NCBI RefSeq assembly: GCF_037935975.1
Contig: NZ_CP149817.1
Span: 1,240,001-1,304,000, forward strand
Length of the DNA stretch: 64,000 nt
Reading direction: 5' to 3'
Origin: Teredinibacter turnerae
GTDB lineage: Bacteria > Pseudomonadota > Gammaproteobacteria > Pseudomonadales > Cellvibrionaceae
The number at the start of each line of letters is the position of its first letter. The first letter of the stretch is position 1. The translations under genes and the position numbers were made by a program. The notes under the pieces were generated by a model. The model made no database searches, was not told the DNA's origin, and saw only the letters and a program-made list of their open reading frames with translations. Positions 30,278-40,097 of this stretch are shown piece after piece.

Positions 30278-30868
30278 TTATGCAGCGCTTTGCGTGGTTT
30301 TGAGCCAGCGAAACACGCGGTAACCGAGCAGAGCGACGAGTATAGTGGCGTAAGGAACCACTTCACTGTAGTCAGCCCGGATAAGCCAAATGTAATGGAA
30401 TAGCGCAAGTAGGCCAACGGCATAGGTCAGCTTATGTAGCGTCAACCATCGCTTGCCGAGTCGTTTTCGCCAGTTTTGCGTGGAGGTGATAGCGAGCGGC
30501 ACCAGGAGCAGCCAGCCGAGAAATCCCAGCGTAATATAGGGGCGATCAGAGATATCCTCCCATAAGTAGGCGACAGATAGTGACTGATCAAACACCCAAT
30601 ACACCAGAAAGTGCAGTGTGGCGTAGAAAAACGCGTAGAGCCCGACCATTCGTCTTAACAGCATCAGCTTTTTAACGCCGGTAAGCTGACGCGCTGGTGT
30701 GATCGCAAGGCTCACTAGGAGGCAAATAAATGCCCACTTACCTGTTTGGTGGGTGAGTGTCTCAACTGGGTTTGCGCCAAGGTTGTTGGCGATAAATCCG
30801 TAAACCAGCCAAACACATGGGGAGAGCAGCAAAAAGAAGGTCGCGAAGCGCCAGCTAGTGAATGGCAT
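30278..30868 (-). CDS. msrQ: MsrQ, haem-binding membrane subunit of the MsrPQ system
   Basis: 196 aa with six hydrophobic segments (YedZ family). Conserved histidines expected to ligate haem lie in LTHQTGKWAF, YATLHFLVYW, LHKLTYAVGLLALFHY. MsrQ passes electrons from the respiratory chain to periplasmic MsrP. It starts 29 bp after the msrP stop, so the pair is an operon. Confidence 0.93.
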   Translation of the reverse strand: MPFTSWRFATFFLLLSPCVWLVYGFIANNLGANPVETLTHQTGKWAFICLLVSLAITPARQLTGVKKLMLLRRMVGLYAFFYATLHFLVYWVFDQSLSVAYLWEDISDRPYITLGFLGWLLLVPLAITSTQNWRKRLGKRWLTLHKLTYAVGLLALFHYIWLIRADYSEVVPYATILVALLGYRVFRWLKTTQSAA

Positions 30869-30897
30869 GGGATCTCTTAGTTATGATATCTAACGCG

Positions 30898-31863
30898 CTA
30901 GAAATACTTCTGCAGGTCCATCCCTTTGTAGAGTTCAGCGACCTCCGGGGCATAACCGTTAAACATTTCTGTACGCACCCGGAATAACTCACCTATACGT
31001 CGCTCGCGCTTCTGGCTCCACCGCGGGTGGTCGACCTTTGGATTAACGTTTGAGTAAAAGCCGTATTCCTGCGGCGCGAGCATATTCCAGCTGGTTTGGG
31101 GTTGATCCCGGGTGAACCTGATTTTGACGATGGACTTTATACTCTTGAAGCCGTATTTCCACGGTACTACGAGCCGAAGTGGAGCTCCGTTCTGATTGGG
31201 TAGGGGTTTGCCGTAGAGCCCAACAGCGACGAATGTCAGTGGGTGCATGGCCTCATCCATCCGTAAACCTTCCCGGTATGGCCAGTCGATGACGTTGCGG
31301 CGTTGGCCGGGCAGTGGGCGTGATTTGTCGTAGAGCGTTTCAAATGACACAAATTTTGCGTCGCTAGTCGGTTCGAACTTTTTTAACAGGCTGGCGAGCG
31401 GAAACCCGCTCCAGGGAATAATCATCGACCAGGCTTCGACACAGCGCAATTTGTAGATACGCTCCTCCATTGTCTGCCCGGCAATCAGATCTTCGAAAGT
31501 TAGCTTGCCGGGGTTTTGGCATTCGCCTTCAACGGAAATGCTCCAGGGGTCGGTGCGCAACGCCGCGGCATTGGCCGCTGGGTCGCCTTTGTCTGTACCT
31601 AACTCGTAGAAGTTGTTGTAACCAGTCACATCTTCAAAGCGCGTCAGTTTTTCGCTATTGCTAACGGTCTTTTTAGCGCTACCCAGCCGGTCCGCCAGAT
31701 CGCCAACCTTTGCCGAAGCTAAGATTGGCAGGTAGGCCGCTGTCGCCAGCAGAGTCGATTGGGTGAGAAACTTTCGTCGATTGAGGAACAGGCGTTCGTC
31801 GGTCACCTGATTTTCGGGGACAGCCCATCTTGGAGGTTGGATGATATGTGGGTTTCGCGCCAT
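30898..31863 (-). CDS. msrP: MsrP, periplasmic molybdenum methionine-sulfoxide reductase
   Basis: 321 aa from ATG 31863, with AGGAA 5 nt upstream. A Tat-type signal ([19 protein letters not shown], near residues 27-45) fits export of a folded molybdopterin enzyme. The catalytic domain shows [17 protein letters not shown], with the Mo-ligating cysteine, and [21 protein letters not shown]. It repairs oxidised methionines in envelope proteins. The start codon of the more extended frame (31899) would place the signal too far inside. Confidence 0.94.
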   Translation of the reverse strand: MARNPHIIQPPRWAVPENQVTDERLFLNRRKFLTQSTLLATAAYLPILASAKVGDLADRLGSAKKTVSNSEKLTRFEDVTGYNNFYELGTDKGDPAANAAALRTDPWSISVEGECQNPGKLTFEDLIAGQTMEERIYKLRCVEAWSMIIPWSGFPLASLLKKFEPTSDAKFVSFETLYDKSRPLPGQRRNVIDWPYREGLRMDEAMHPLTFVAVGLYGKPLPNQNGAPLRLVVPWKYGFKSIKSIVKIRFTRDQPQTSWNMLAPQEYGFYSNVNPKVDHPRWSQKRERRIGELFRVRTEMFNGYAPEVAELYKGMDLQKYF

Positions 31864-31925
31864 GGGGATTCCTCGAGCGTGCGGACATGACTTTGACACA
31901 AGTTGGCGGCGAAGTTCCCCGCAGC

Positions 31926-32486
31926 CTATTCTTTGGGCAGCTGTATCTTGCAGTTGTCCTGCGTCAGGCGACCAATTTCGCGGGTGAAGTCCAGCTCTTT
32001 ATCAAGTGCCGCCATTTCATCGCGATATTGCTTCTTGGCGTGCTTGCGGTACTTCCCTTTCACAAAGCGACGAATTTCTGCTTCGCTCTCAAGAATAAGC
32101 CCGGCCACTTCTACCGGTTGGCGCGTATCTTCGTTGAGTGCAACCATCGAAAAATACGATGTGTTGGTGTGCTTACAGTGCTCGTTTTTGAAGTCCTCAG
32201 ACTCAACACGAATACCGACCTCCATGGATGACCGGCCCACATAGTTTACGGAAGCATAGAGCGTGAGAAGCTCGCCAACCTCCACTGGGTTAAGAAAATT
32301 TACGGAGTCGACAGAGGCGGTTACGCAATAGCTTTTAGCGTGGCTGGCAGCACAGGTGTACGCGATTTTGTCCATCAGCGAGAGGATAACGCCGCCGTGT
32401 ACTTTCCCGCCGAAGTTGGCGTAGGAAGGAACCATCAGCTCTTTTAGAATGACCTGGGATGATTTTACAGTACGAAAAACACTCAT
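31926..32486 (-). CDS. Acyl-CoA thioesterase, hot-dog fold
   Basis: 186 aa. The motif [20 protein letters not shown] with the aspartate of the helix, followed by [18 protein letters not shown], is that of YciA/BACH-type acyl-CoA hydrolases. The C-terminal 50 residues are charged ([18 protein letters not shown]), as in the longer members. It hydrolyses acyl-CoA to free acid and CoA in the cytoplasm. The exact substrate is unknown. It lies 62 bp upstream of msrP on the same strand. Confidence 0.88.
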   Translation of the reverse strand: MSVFRTVKSSQVILKELMVPSYANFGGKVHGGVILSLMDKIAYTCAASHAKSYCVTASVDSVNFLNPVEVGELLTLYASVNYVGRSSMEVGIRVESEDFKNEHCKHTNTSYFSMVALNEDTRQPVEVAGLILESEAEIRRFVKGKYRKHAKKQYRDEMAALDKELDFTREIGRLTQDNCKIQLPKE

Positions 32487-32535
32487 AAGGCTCTACAACA
32501 GTGATCCGTTACAACGTAGGAGCCTTAACAGTGCC

Positions 32536-32796
32536 TTAAATCCCCATTTTGTTCAAGGCATCGAGTATTTCTCTAACGCAGCGTTCTGCAATAGGGTGAT
32601 CTACCGCAAATCGGGACTCCAGTTCAGTGAGTGTATCTTCGATTGTGGGGTCGATCGGGCTGCTGGTGTTTAGTACGGCCTGGAGTTGAGTATCCAGGCT
32701 GAGCATGAGGTCGCGAGTTTCTTCGTCGGCATTTTTCGCATCCCGTAGTTCGGACTTCAATTCCTGTAAAAGAGACTTTAATTTTTCCGTAGGCAT
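32536..32796 (-). CDS. DUF4404 small protein
   Basis: 86 aa from ATG 32796, with GAGAG 6 nt upstream; the frame is open further to 32847. The sequence is helical and acidic, begins MPTEKLKSLLQELKSEL and ends CVREILDALNKMGI. It matches my memory of DUF4404 proteins of gammaproteobacteria. It is cytoplasmic, with no catalytic motif visible. Confidence 0.7.
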   Translation of the reverse strand: MPTEKLKSLLQELKSELRDAKNADEETRDLMLSLDTQLQAVLNTSSPIDPTIEDTLTELESRFAVDHPIAERCVREILDALNKMGI

Positions 32797-33023
32797 ATCT
32801 ACTCTCGGTCGATTAGTGGCGCTTCTAGGCTGGTAGAACTGCATCATAGCGCTAACGCTTGCCTGTTGCTTTGTGATGTCACCCGGTTCTACAGTGGCTT
32901 AAACGCCCGCATTACCCCGGCGGCAATCTCGAGCACTAATCGTCGGTCAAGCGCTTCATATTGGCTGTGTTATCTTCGGTTAGGACCCCGCAAGAGCGTG
33001 TCTGGCGGGGCATCGTTGCCCGG

Positions 33024-33335
33024 TCAGTCTACGCTTGGCTTGACGTGTGCGTTAGCGGTCACTGACCCCTTGCGGTGTTTCAGCGCTGATTCGAGCTTTT
33101 TAACGGTATTCCCGATAGCAACATAGAGGTCTTTATCTGAGGCGTGTACAGCAACTGTTGCCCCGAGAAACTGAGTTTGGGCTTCAACTTTTTGTTCGTG
33201 CTTTTCGACGGTGAGAATGACGCCGAGTGCGTCAAGTTGCGGGAAATGGTTTTCGATTTTTGCGAAGCTATTGTTGACTGCCTCGCGAATGCCGTCGGTA
33301 ATGTCTACGTGGTGACCAGAGAGATTCAATTGCAT
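33024..33335 (-). CDS. hpf: Ribosome hibernation-promoting factor, short form
   Basis: 103 aa, the short HPF/YfiA type. It has MQLNLSGHHVDITDGIREAV, then KIENHFPQLDALGVILTVEK and HASDKDLYVAIGNTVKKLESAL. It binds the 30S decoding region and promotes 100S dimers or blocks tRNA binding in stationary phase. It lies alone here, away from rpoN-ptsN, and is divergent from yajQ. The C-terminal tail after HRKG is short. Confidence 0.9.
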   Translation of the reverse strand: MQLNLSGHHVDITDGIREAVNNSFAKIENHFPQLDALGVILTVEKHEQKVEAQTQFLGATVAVHASDKDLYVAIGNTVKKLESALKHRKGSVTANAHVKPSVD

Positions 33336-33542
33336 ATAACCATTCCTATTGTCGTTATGTCGTCGGCCCAGAGGGCGCTTAGGTCCTAATTTGAATTATG
33401 ACCATATTGTTAAGTTATGGTGAACTTAGTGGTTTTTCAAGCGCTGGCTTATTTGGGTTTGCGCTGACACAAGCAATAAAGCGACAATGTCGTTGTCTGT
33501 AACTTTTATCTGGAACACAGGTAAGCACAATCAGGAGACCTT

Positions 33543-34025
33543 ATGCCTTCATTTGATATTGTTTCTGAAATCGACAATCAGGAGGTACGTAACGCTGTGG
33601 AAAATGCCCAGCGTGAGCTCGAAACCCGTTTCGATTTTCGTGGCGTGGAAGCCAGCTTTGAGTGGACCTCAAAGGAAACAACCCTGTCGGCCGAAGCCGA
33701 CTTTCAACTACAGCAGATGCTCGATATCCTGCGCAACAAACTTATCAAGCGCAATGTCGACCCGGATACCATGGAAGTTGGAGATCCAGAGCACTCGGGC
33801 AAAACGTTCAGCCAGAAGATCACCTTCCTCGAAGGTATAGACGCGCCAACTGCGAAAAAGTTAGTAAAATTAATTAAAGACAGCAAATTAAAAGTCCAGG
33901 CATCTATTCAGGGGGACCAGGTACGTGTGACGGGTAAGAAAAGGGATGATCTGCAAGCCGTGATGGCGCTGGTTCGAGAAGGCAAACTCGGTCAGCCATT
34001 TCAGTTTAATAACTTCCGCGACTGA
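33543..34025 (+). CDS. yajQ: YajQ family nucleotide-binding protein
   Basis: 160 aa. It has the family N-terminus [19 protein letters not shown], then [12 protein letters not shown], and ends [12 protein letters not shown]. Members bind nucleotides, and some bind c-di-GMP (Xanthomonas relatives); binding here is not shown. The stop overlaps the next start (TGATG), so translation of the DUF3820 gene is probably coupled. Confidence 0.93.
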   Translation: MPSFDIVSEIDNQEVRNAVENAQRELETRFDFRGVEASFEWTSKETTLSAEADFQLQQMLDILRNKLIKRNVDPDTMEVGDPEHSGKTFSQKITFLEGIDAPTAKKLVKLIKDSKLKVQASIQGDQVRVTGKKRDDLQAVMALVREGKLGQPFQFNNFRD

Positions 34026-34252
34026 TGTTCGACAAACAATGGTTAATCAAGCTCGCCAATATGACTATGCCGTTTGGCAAGTATCAGGGCAGAGTATTAA
34101 TTGATCTGCCAGAAGAGTACTTGCTCTGGTTCGCCGACAAAGGCTTTCCGGAAGGGGAGTTGGGGCAATTGCTTGCGCTTGCGCTGGAAATCCGCATCAA
34201 CGGACAGGAAAATCTATTGGACCCGTTGCGAAACTATCCTTCTATCCATTAA
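34025..34252 (+). CDS. DUF3820 family protein
   Basis: 75 aa. The motif MPFGKYQGRVLIDLPEEYLL followed by WFADKGFPEGELGQ is the DUF3820 (putative quorum-sensing-regulated) signature. Function is unknown. It starts at the yajQ stop (1-bp overlap). Confidence 0.8.
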   Translation: MFDKQWLIKLANMTMPFGKYQGRVLIDLPEEYLLWFADKGFPEGELGQLLALALEIRINGQENLLDPLRNYPSIH

Positions 34253-34726
34253 TTCGCTCGCTGCCTCGGTATCTTTTGGCAGCGACAATTTCTACAAGCC
34301 TCACCCCCCCCCAAAAAAAAGAAATGCATGCCCGCGCGTCTCGAACTTGCGGTTTTGTAGTCCCCCATGTCGCTCGTTCTCACTCCCACTCTTTTAACGC
34401 ACGCTACGCTTGAGCAGTATATTCGGTTTGAAGAATATCCTTGGGTCGATATGGCGTTGTAAAACGCGTCGTGTTGCTGAAAATAAATATAGGGGTTTAG
34501 AAATATCGCACCCCCGTTTTATTGAAAAACAATGTCGTGGTTTGATGATGATTGTCGCTGTAAAAATTGAAAAATCAAAGGGGCGACGTGAGCTTCACAT
34601 TTGTTTGAGTTTTATTTTGACCCGGGTCACTTTTACAGGTTATCAATAGCATCCTTTCGCCGGGTGTTCTGTGTTGGAGCGGGAGTGCCGTTGTTTTTTC
34701 TTTTAATAAAGATACTGGGTGACTCT
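34253..34726 (+). other. Intergenic region with homopolymer tract
   Basis: 474 bp without a convincing gene. It contains a C9-A8 homopolymer junction at about 34304-34320 and AT-rich sequence thereafter, probably holding the promoter of the next gene. The frame of the following gene is open upstream to 34601, but that part has no ribosome-binding site or coding character. Confidence 0.5.
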
Positions 34727-36637
34727 ATGAATAAATCCACTAAAAATCTGTCGCACACATTATTTTGTGCGCTGACGAAAAAAGTACAGTTCGGAGCCAT
34801 ATTTATTGTTTGCGCTGGCGCATTACCGTGTGTTGGCGCGGAAATTCAAGGTGAATCGGAAATATTAGATTTGATCAATCCGAGGCCGTCAAATATCGTT
34901 CTTGAACGCGTCGAAGAGGACAGTGCGGTGTTGCGCGCGATCTTTCCTTCGGCACCAAACCAGGAGGTATTGCACGTCTTTGTTGATGGTGAGCCTGTGC
35001 CCTTCTTCGACGATGGCAAAAATTTTGATAGTCGTGCAGGGGATGGCGAATTTACTGCTGAACTGGCTTTTGATTTCGAACTTTTTGCGCAGGCCAATCA
35101 GACGCTGGCGGAAACGCGTCGAAAAAATAGTAAGCGGCCATTATTTGCTGCAGGAACGCGGCAAAAAATCGGCACCCAATCCTTTACAGAAATGGGCGAT
35201 GGGTTGTTAATCGACAGTCAAATGGGTGACTCCGAAGCTTCCGTCTTGCTTCCGTTTGACGGTTCTCAGCTGCGCTTGGGGGAAAGGCTCTCGATAAACT
35301 TTACCGGGCTGCCGCTCGGCATAATATCGCCTTCCAGCAGCCTGTTGCCGACCGATCCTGCGCGCTCTCTCATGATTACCGACTTGAGTGTGGTTTCGGA
35401 CCCAGAAAGAACCTGGGCATGCCGTCGTGCAGGTCTCCCGCCCTCAGGTAATGCGACAGGTAGCTGGACCTTCTGGACATTGATGGCAAACGTGGCGAAC
35501 GGGTCCGCATCGACATCAGACTACATTAAATACTTATTTAAACACTGGGCTTCGTTGCAAACGGTAAACAACTTCGGGGTTCCCGCGCGGCCGAATGTTT
35601 ATCAGCAAATTATTGAGCAGTGGGAAATGCGCAGTGGTGGCCCTGGCGTCAATCTCGACCCACGACATAGCCCGTTTCGACTGTTGGGGATAGTTTTGCG
35701 CGCCGATCTGCGCAGCGATGGTCGTGCCACATACGGCGGAGGCGACGCGGGCGAAGGGCGTTTTGTGTTCGTTTTACACGACGGTGAGTGTCACAGCGAG
35801 CGAATGACCTTGATTATGGAATACAAGGTGCCGATTGAAGGCTGCGAAAATGTCAGGGACTGGGCAATTAAGTGGAAGAATCTCGCGAATTCAACGCAAT
35901 ACAATGATGATCTTGCGTCGTTGACCGACGTTTTTGCCAGCGCAGGCGCCGCGCCCTCACGCCCGAATCAGAGCGCAATCGGCCAGGTCAGAACCAACGA
36001 ATTACTGGCGGGTTCGCCATTCTGGGAGTTGCGTGAATTCTTCCTTCCAGACGCCGGGGGTTTTTTGGCACAAACCACGGTTAAGCAAGAACCAGACATT
36101 GGGCATAACAATACGGGTTTGCTGGCAAAATACGTCAACAGTGAGTGGCCTAACCTCGTTGGCCCTCCCGCGGCACAGCACCTGGTTCCCGATAGTTTTC
36201 TGGGGCATGACTTCCTTGCAGGCGCGGCCCCGGCACCAACCTTGTGGGATGCGCCAAACAGCCTGTTAACGGTGCCTACCACTCCGTCACCCATTTCACC
36301 TCCTCCTGCAACCATACGAGATGACGCGCTTTTCCAGCTTGCGCTCAACACCTGTAGCGGTTGTCACTCGGTGGAAACGAATACCAATTTCGCCCACCTC
36401 GATTACGGCACGCCCGTGGGCACGCCGGCAATTTTGTCCGGGTTTCTCACGGGTATCTCGTTATTGGATCCTCGTAATGGCGCGCTTACCCGCAGTTTCG
36501 ATGATTTGGCGCGTCGTGCTGATGACTTGGACATTCTTGCCGCGTCCAGCTGTACGCGCTCCTCCGCCAGGGTTCCCACTGGAAACCTGGTGTTGCACGC
36601 ACTCACGGCGCCCGCTCCGCAGCGGTCTCCGCATTAA
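34727..36637 (+). CDS. Secreted protein with a single CxxCH motif, unknown family
   Basis: 636 aa from ATG 34727 (MNKSTKNLSHTLFCALTKK), with a signal peptide ending near CVGA at about residue 40. The first third is a beta-rich region (VFVDGEPVPFFDDGKNFDSR). The centre has LLGIVLRADLRSDGRATYGGG followed by EGRFVFVLHDGE, a pattern I remember from uncharacterised myxobacterial secreted proteins. Near residue 540 is CSGCHSVETNTNFAHL. CxxCH is the covalent haem c site, although only one copy is present and an axial methionine is not certain. It could be a periplasmic or outer-membrane redox protein. It stands alone, with no operon partner. Confidence 0.75.
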   Translation: MNKSTKNLSHTLFCALTKKVQFGAIFIVCAGALPCVGAEIQGESEILDLINPRPSNIVLERVEEDSAVLRAIFPSAPNQEVLHVFVDGEPVPFFDDGKNFDSRAGDGEFTAELAFDFELFAQANQTLAETRRKNSKRPLFAAGTRQKIGTQSFTEMGDGLLIDSQMGDSEASVLLPFDGSQLRLGERLSINFTGLPLGIISPSSSLLPTDPARSLMITDLSVVSDPERTWACRRAGLPPSGNATGSWTFWTLMANVANGSASTSDYIKYLFKHWASLQTVNNFGVPARPNVYQQIIEQWEMRSGGPGVNLDPRHSPFRLLGIVLRADLRSDGRATYGGGDAGEGRFVFVLHDGECHSERMTLIMEYKVPIEGCENVRDWAIKWKNLANSTQYNDDLASLTDVFASAGAAPSRPNQSAIGQVRTNELLAGSPFWELREFFLPDAGGFLAQTTVKQEPDIGHNNTGLLAKYVNSEWPNLVGPPAAQHLVPDSFLGHDFLAGAAPAPTLWDAPNSLLTVPTTPSPISPPPATIRDDALFQLALNTCSGCHSVETNTNFAHLDYGTPVGTPAILSGFLTGISLLDPRNGALTRSFDDLARRADDLDILAASSCTRSSARVPTGNLVLHALTAPAPQRSPH

Positions 36638-36758
36638 TCGCAGTCGGTAAAGAAAAGTAAAGCTGGCCTGGCGATCCGTACTATTTGGAACTCGGGCACC
36701 GGCTTTGCTTCTAAGTAACTACCTCGCCTTGTGCCCCTGGGAATAGTCATTGTAACTT

Positions 36759-36854
36759 GGGGTAGAGGCGCACCTCCCCAGGAGTGTTAAACCGCTCCGA
36801 TCTAGTTAGCTTTATACGAAGCCTCTCGGGAGCCTTTTGGGCTCCCATTTTTTT
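36759..36854 (+). terminator. Two hairpins ending in a rho-independent terminator
   Basis: 36759-36779 forms GGGG-TA-GAGG-CGCA-CCTC-CCC. 36828-36846 is GGGAGCC/GGCTCCC followed by a T7 run. The terminator is about 190 bp after the preceding stop, so it either ends that gene's transcript with a long 3' UTR or a separate short RNA. The remaining sequence of 36638-37089 shows no gene I can support. Confidence 0.6.
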
Positions 36855-37089
36855 GTCACATTGTTTGCCGTTAATTGGTGCAATGGTTGCAATAGCGCTA
36901 ACGAATACAGGCGAACGCCCCGGACCTCCGCTTAGATTGTGGGGTTGCCACTATTTGAGCGGGGTCATATTTGAGAATTGTCGCTTCTCAGACAATCCTG
37001 ATTCGTGATTTGGGCGCAATAGCGCTTTGCTCCTGATATTCAGACTGCTTGGAAATCACATCTCGTCTTCAATCTGGAAATGCGTGAAC

Positions 37090-37644
37090 ATGGATAAAAT
37101 CGGCTTCTTTTTTGGTACCGAGACGGGCACAACCCGACTGGTCGCGAAAAAGCTCTACAAACTTATCGGCGATGAGCGCATTGCCAAACCGGTAAACGTC
37201 AATCGAATTACAGCGGAAGAATTTCTTCAGTACGATGCCTATATTCTCGGTACACCCAGTTACGGCGTAGGCGAAATTCCGGGCCTGGCTGCGGGCTGCC
37301 TGGAGAAAAACTGGGCTGAGTTCCTGTCGCAACTCGGCTCTCCAGATCTGTCCGGCAAACGCATTGCTATGTTTGGCCTGGGTGCACAGGAACGCTATGC
37401 CGAGCGATTTGCCAGCTCGCTGAAAGCACTGCACGATGTTTTTGCGGGTTTGGGCGCGGAAATGATTGGTCAGTGGCAGAATGAGGGTTATGTGTTCGAG
37501 AACTCTGCCGCCCTTGTGAATGATAAATTTGTCGGGCTGGTGATCGATCAGCGGACGCAAAGCATGTTTACTGATGAACGGCTAAAAGCCTGGATCGCCG
37601 ATGTATTGCCAGCATTGGAGGCTAAGCTCACAGATACGGTGTGA
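37090..37644 (+). CDS. Flavodoxin, long-chain type
   Basis: 184 aa from ATG 37090; a GTG 6 nt earlier is possible. The phosphate-binding loop is GTETGTTRLVAKKL, and the FMN-stacking loops are GTPSYGVGEIPGL and FGLGAQERYAERF. A 20-residue insertion (EGYVFENSAALVNDKFVGLV) marks the long-chain class. It is a soluble one-electron carrier. Its partner here is not evident. It is convergent with the TauE-type permease gene. Confidence 0.9.
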   Translation: MDKIGFFFGTETGTTRLVAKKLYKLIGDERIAKPVNVNRITAEEFLQYDAYILGTPSYGVGEIPGLAAGCLEKNWAEFLSQLGSPDLSGKRIAMFGLGAQERYAERFASSLKALHDVFAGLGAEMIGQWQNEGYVFENSAALVNDKFVGLVIDQRTQSMFTDERLKAWIADVLPALEAKLTDTV

Positions 37645-37664
37645 GCCGACAGGCTCACAAGTAT

Positions 37665-38435
37665 TTAGGAAAGCGCGAGATAACCCTGAGCGTGAAGATA
37701 CTTCACTAGCATAGACGCGCTCATGGTTATTACGAGCCAGCGCAAATATTTTGGGTTGATGCGATAAAGAAAGTGAGTACCTAGATAGGCGCCGATCATC
37801 TGCCCGCACATCATCGCGGCGCCCACCTTTAGCAGAATACTCCCACTCAGTGCGAACACCGCCAGAGAGCCAATATTGGTTGCGAAATTCAATGGCTTTG
37901 CTGTCGCAGTCGCAAACACCAGCTGCGCTTTTCTAAACATCACCCCAGCCAGCGCGAAAAATGACCCTGTGCCCGGTCCAAACATACCATCGTAAAAACC
38001 AATTCCTCCAACAACCCAACGGGCATAGCGACGCGCCGGCATTTTGATTTTAGGCAACCAGCGAGCGCCGGGTCGATACAGTAAAAAGTAAACCAGGATA
38101 AAGCTGAGTACAGCGGGCACGATAAGTGTCAGATATTGTTGATTGATGAACAGCACAGTGGTACTACCCAAAACGGCCCCTATAAACGCCATTGGGAGCA
38201 GTTGCCGAATATGCCGCCAACGGAGTCTGCGTCGCTTAAGGAGCAGGAATGTCGCCGTTCCCGTGCCCAGGCAGGCCTGGAATTTATTGGTACCCAATGC
38301 CATCACCGGCGGTAGTCCACAAACCATAAGTGCGGGAATGGTGATGAGGCCGCCACCTCCGGCCAGGGTGTCGATTAGGCCAGCGACTATCGCAACTGCA
38401 AAGAGGATGGACAAGAGATCTATGCTGATTTCCAT
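37665..38435 (-). CDS. TauE/SafE (TSUP) family permease
   Basis: 256 aa with about eight membrane helices. The N-terminal motif AGLIDTLAGGGGLITIPAL and the second-half repeat GGIGFYDGMFGPGTGSFF are diagnostic of TSUP permeases (YfcA group). Family members export sulfite, sulfoacetate or organosulfur compounds. The substrate here is unknown. Confidence 0.9.
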   Translation of the reverse strand: MEISIDLLSILFAVAIVAGLIDTLAGGGGLITIPALMVCGLPPVMALGTNKFQACLGTGTATFLLLKRRRLRWRHIRQLLPMAFIGAVLGSTTVLFINQQYLTLIVPAVLSFILVYFLLYRPGARWLPKIKMPARRYARWVVGGIGFYDGMFGPGTGSFFALAGVMFRKAQLVFATATAKPLNFATNIGSLAVFALSGSILLKVGAAMMCGQMIGAYLGTHFLYRINPKYLRWLVITMSASMLVKYLHAQGYLALS

Positions 38436-38500
38436 GGCAATCTGAAAAACTCGCGTTGTCGCCTGGGCACTCAGGCTGAATTAAAAGGGAAAAGTAACTG

Positions 38501-39886
38501 TCAGCGAATTTTTACCAGGCGCGCCCGGAATGATCGACCTTTGATTTTTCCTGTTTGAATTTTTTCCAGGGCTTCGCGGGCATGTGAGCGCTTTACGGCC
38601 ACAAAACTGTGAAATGGAAAACAATGAATTTTGCCAAGTGTTTTTACAGACAGACCGCCATCGCCGGTGAGTGCACCAACAATATCCCCCGGTCTCACTT
38701 TCTGTTTTTTACCGCCCTCGATCTCTAATGTTACAAATTCTGCTTTTTGAGGTGTTTGCAAGCGGTTGACCGGTGGATTCTTGAGTTCAGGCTTAGCGTC
38801 GCTGTCAGCGCAAATCAACTCCACTTTGAATTTCTCATCTTCGTTGAGCATGCTAACCGCGCGACCCCGCTTGCCTGCACGCCCAGTGCGACCGATGCGG
38901 TGCACGTGCACTTCAGGGTCCCGTGAGAGCTGGTAGTTCACGACCAGGTCAACTTCGGCGATATCCAGCCCGCGAGCGGCAACGTCTGTAGCGACCATTA
39001 CGGATGCGCTTTGGTTGGCAAACAAGACCAGGGTGCGATCGCGATCTTTTTGGACCATATCCCCATGGAGTGCCACCGCAGAGAAACCCTGCTGCAAAAG
39101 CGCGTCGGCCACGCCCTGAGTTTCGCGCTTGGTATTGCAGAACACCATGCACGACTCCGGCAGATATTTCTGCAGCAGCAGCCCCAACACTTGGGTGCGG
39201 TTCTCCAGTGGAACCTTGTAGAACATTTGCTCAATGTCATGGTCTGAATGCACGGCTTCAACTTCAATAACCTGGGGGTTGTGCTGCACACGCTTGGCCA
39301 TGCTTTCGATGGCTTCTGGGTAAGTTGCGGAGAAGAGCAACGTCTGTCTTTGTTTGGGTGCCAGATCTAAAATAGCGTCGAGTGTTTCGGCAAAGCCCAT
39401 ATCGAGCATGCGATCCGCTTCATCCAGTACCAGGGTTTGTAAATCTCCCAGTTGCAGGTTCCCTTTACGTAAGTGGTCGTGCACTCTGCCGGGGGTACCA
39501 ACAATTATGTGCGCGCCGTGCTCAAGTGAACCGACTTGGGGGCCAAAAGCGGCGCCCCCACACAAGGTCAGGATTTTGATATTGTGGATGCTTCGAGCGA
39601 GCTTGCGTAACTCGGCGGCAACTTGATCCGCCAGTTCACGGGTTGGGCACAATACCAACGCTTGTACACGAAACCGCTCCACTTCGAGCCGCTGAAGTAA
39701 ACCCAGGCCAAAGGTTGCCGTCTTGCCTGAACCGGTTTTAGCTTTTCCCAGAACGTCCGCCCCTTCAAGTATGGCTGGCAGGGCCGCGGCCTGAATCGGT
39801 GTCATGGTGTTGTAACCCAAATCACTCAGGTTGGAGAGCAGGGCGGGTTTCAGGTTTAAGCTGGAAAATTGTGAATCGCTGGCCAA
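38501..39886 (-). CDS. dbpA: ATP-dependent RNA helicase DbpA
   Basis: 461 aa DEAD-box helicase. It has the Q motif (YNTMTPIQAAALPAIL), Walker A AKTGSGKT, DEAD in LVLDEADRML, SAT, and HRIGRTGRAGKRG. The C-terminal DbpA RNA-recognition domain (VRPGDIVGALTGDGGL, then GKIKGRSFRARL) separates it from RhlE and SrmB. It binds hairpin 92 of 23S rRNA in 50S assembly. Upstream lie three 18-bp tandem repeats. Confidence 0.95.
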   Translation of the reverse strand: MASDSQFSSLNLKPALLSNLSDLGYNTMTPIQAAALPAILEGADVLGKAKTGSGKTATFGLGLLQRLEVERFRVQALVLCPTRELADQVAAELRKLARSIHNIKILTLCGGAAFGPQVGSLEHGAHIIVGTPGRVHDHLRKGNLQLGDLQTLVLDEADRMLDMGFAETLDAILDLAPKQRQTLLFSATYPEAIESMAKRVQHNPQVIEVEAVHSDHDIEQMFYKVPLENRTQVLGLLLQKYLPESCMVFCNTKRETQGVADALLQQGFSAVALHGDMVQKDRDRTLVLFANQSASVMVATDVAARGLDIAEVDLVVNYQLSRDPEVHVHRIGRTGRAGKRGRAVSMLNEDEKFKVELICADSDAKPELKNPPVNRLQTPQKAEFVTLEIEGGKKQKVRPGDIVGALTGDGGLSVKTLGKIHCFPFHSFVAVKRSHAREALEKIQTGKIKGRSFRARLVKIR

Positions 39887-39924
39887 AATACGGCTCCATG
39901 GGTGGTAATACGTCGATCCGCTAT

Positions 39925-39978
39925 TATAGATGAAAGCACAGTCGTAGATGAAACCACAGTCGTAGATGAAACCATAGC
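39925..39978. repeat. Three 18-bp tandem repeats between dbpA and yfbR
   Basis: Units at 39925-39942, 39943-39960 and 39961-39978 (CGTAGATGAAACCACAGT with 2-4 changes) lie in the divergent promoter region. They could be regulator sites or a slipped-strand expansion. Confidence 0.75.
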
Positions 39979-40097
39979 CGCACTGCGGATTGTTTCATTA
40001 TTGGCGCAACCAAAGCAGCTGGGTACACTTGGGGGCGCGGTGCCTTAGTGGCGCTTCGCCGGTTTGTCCTATTCGAATAACGCGTTGGGGGGTGTTT

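Noticed and set aside
36784-37008. 74-codon plus-strand frame in the gap before the flavodoxin gene
   Set aside because: It overlaps the terminator hairpin and lacks a ribosome-binding site and protein-like composition.
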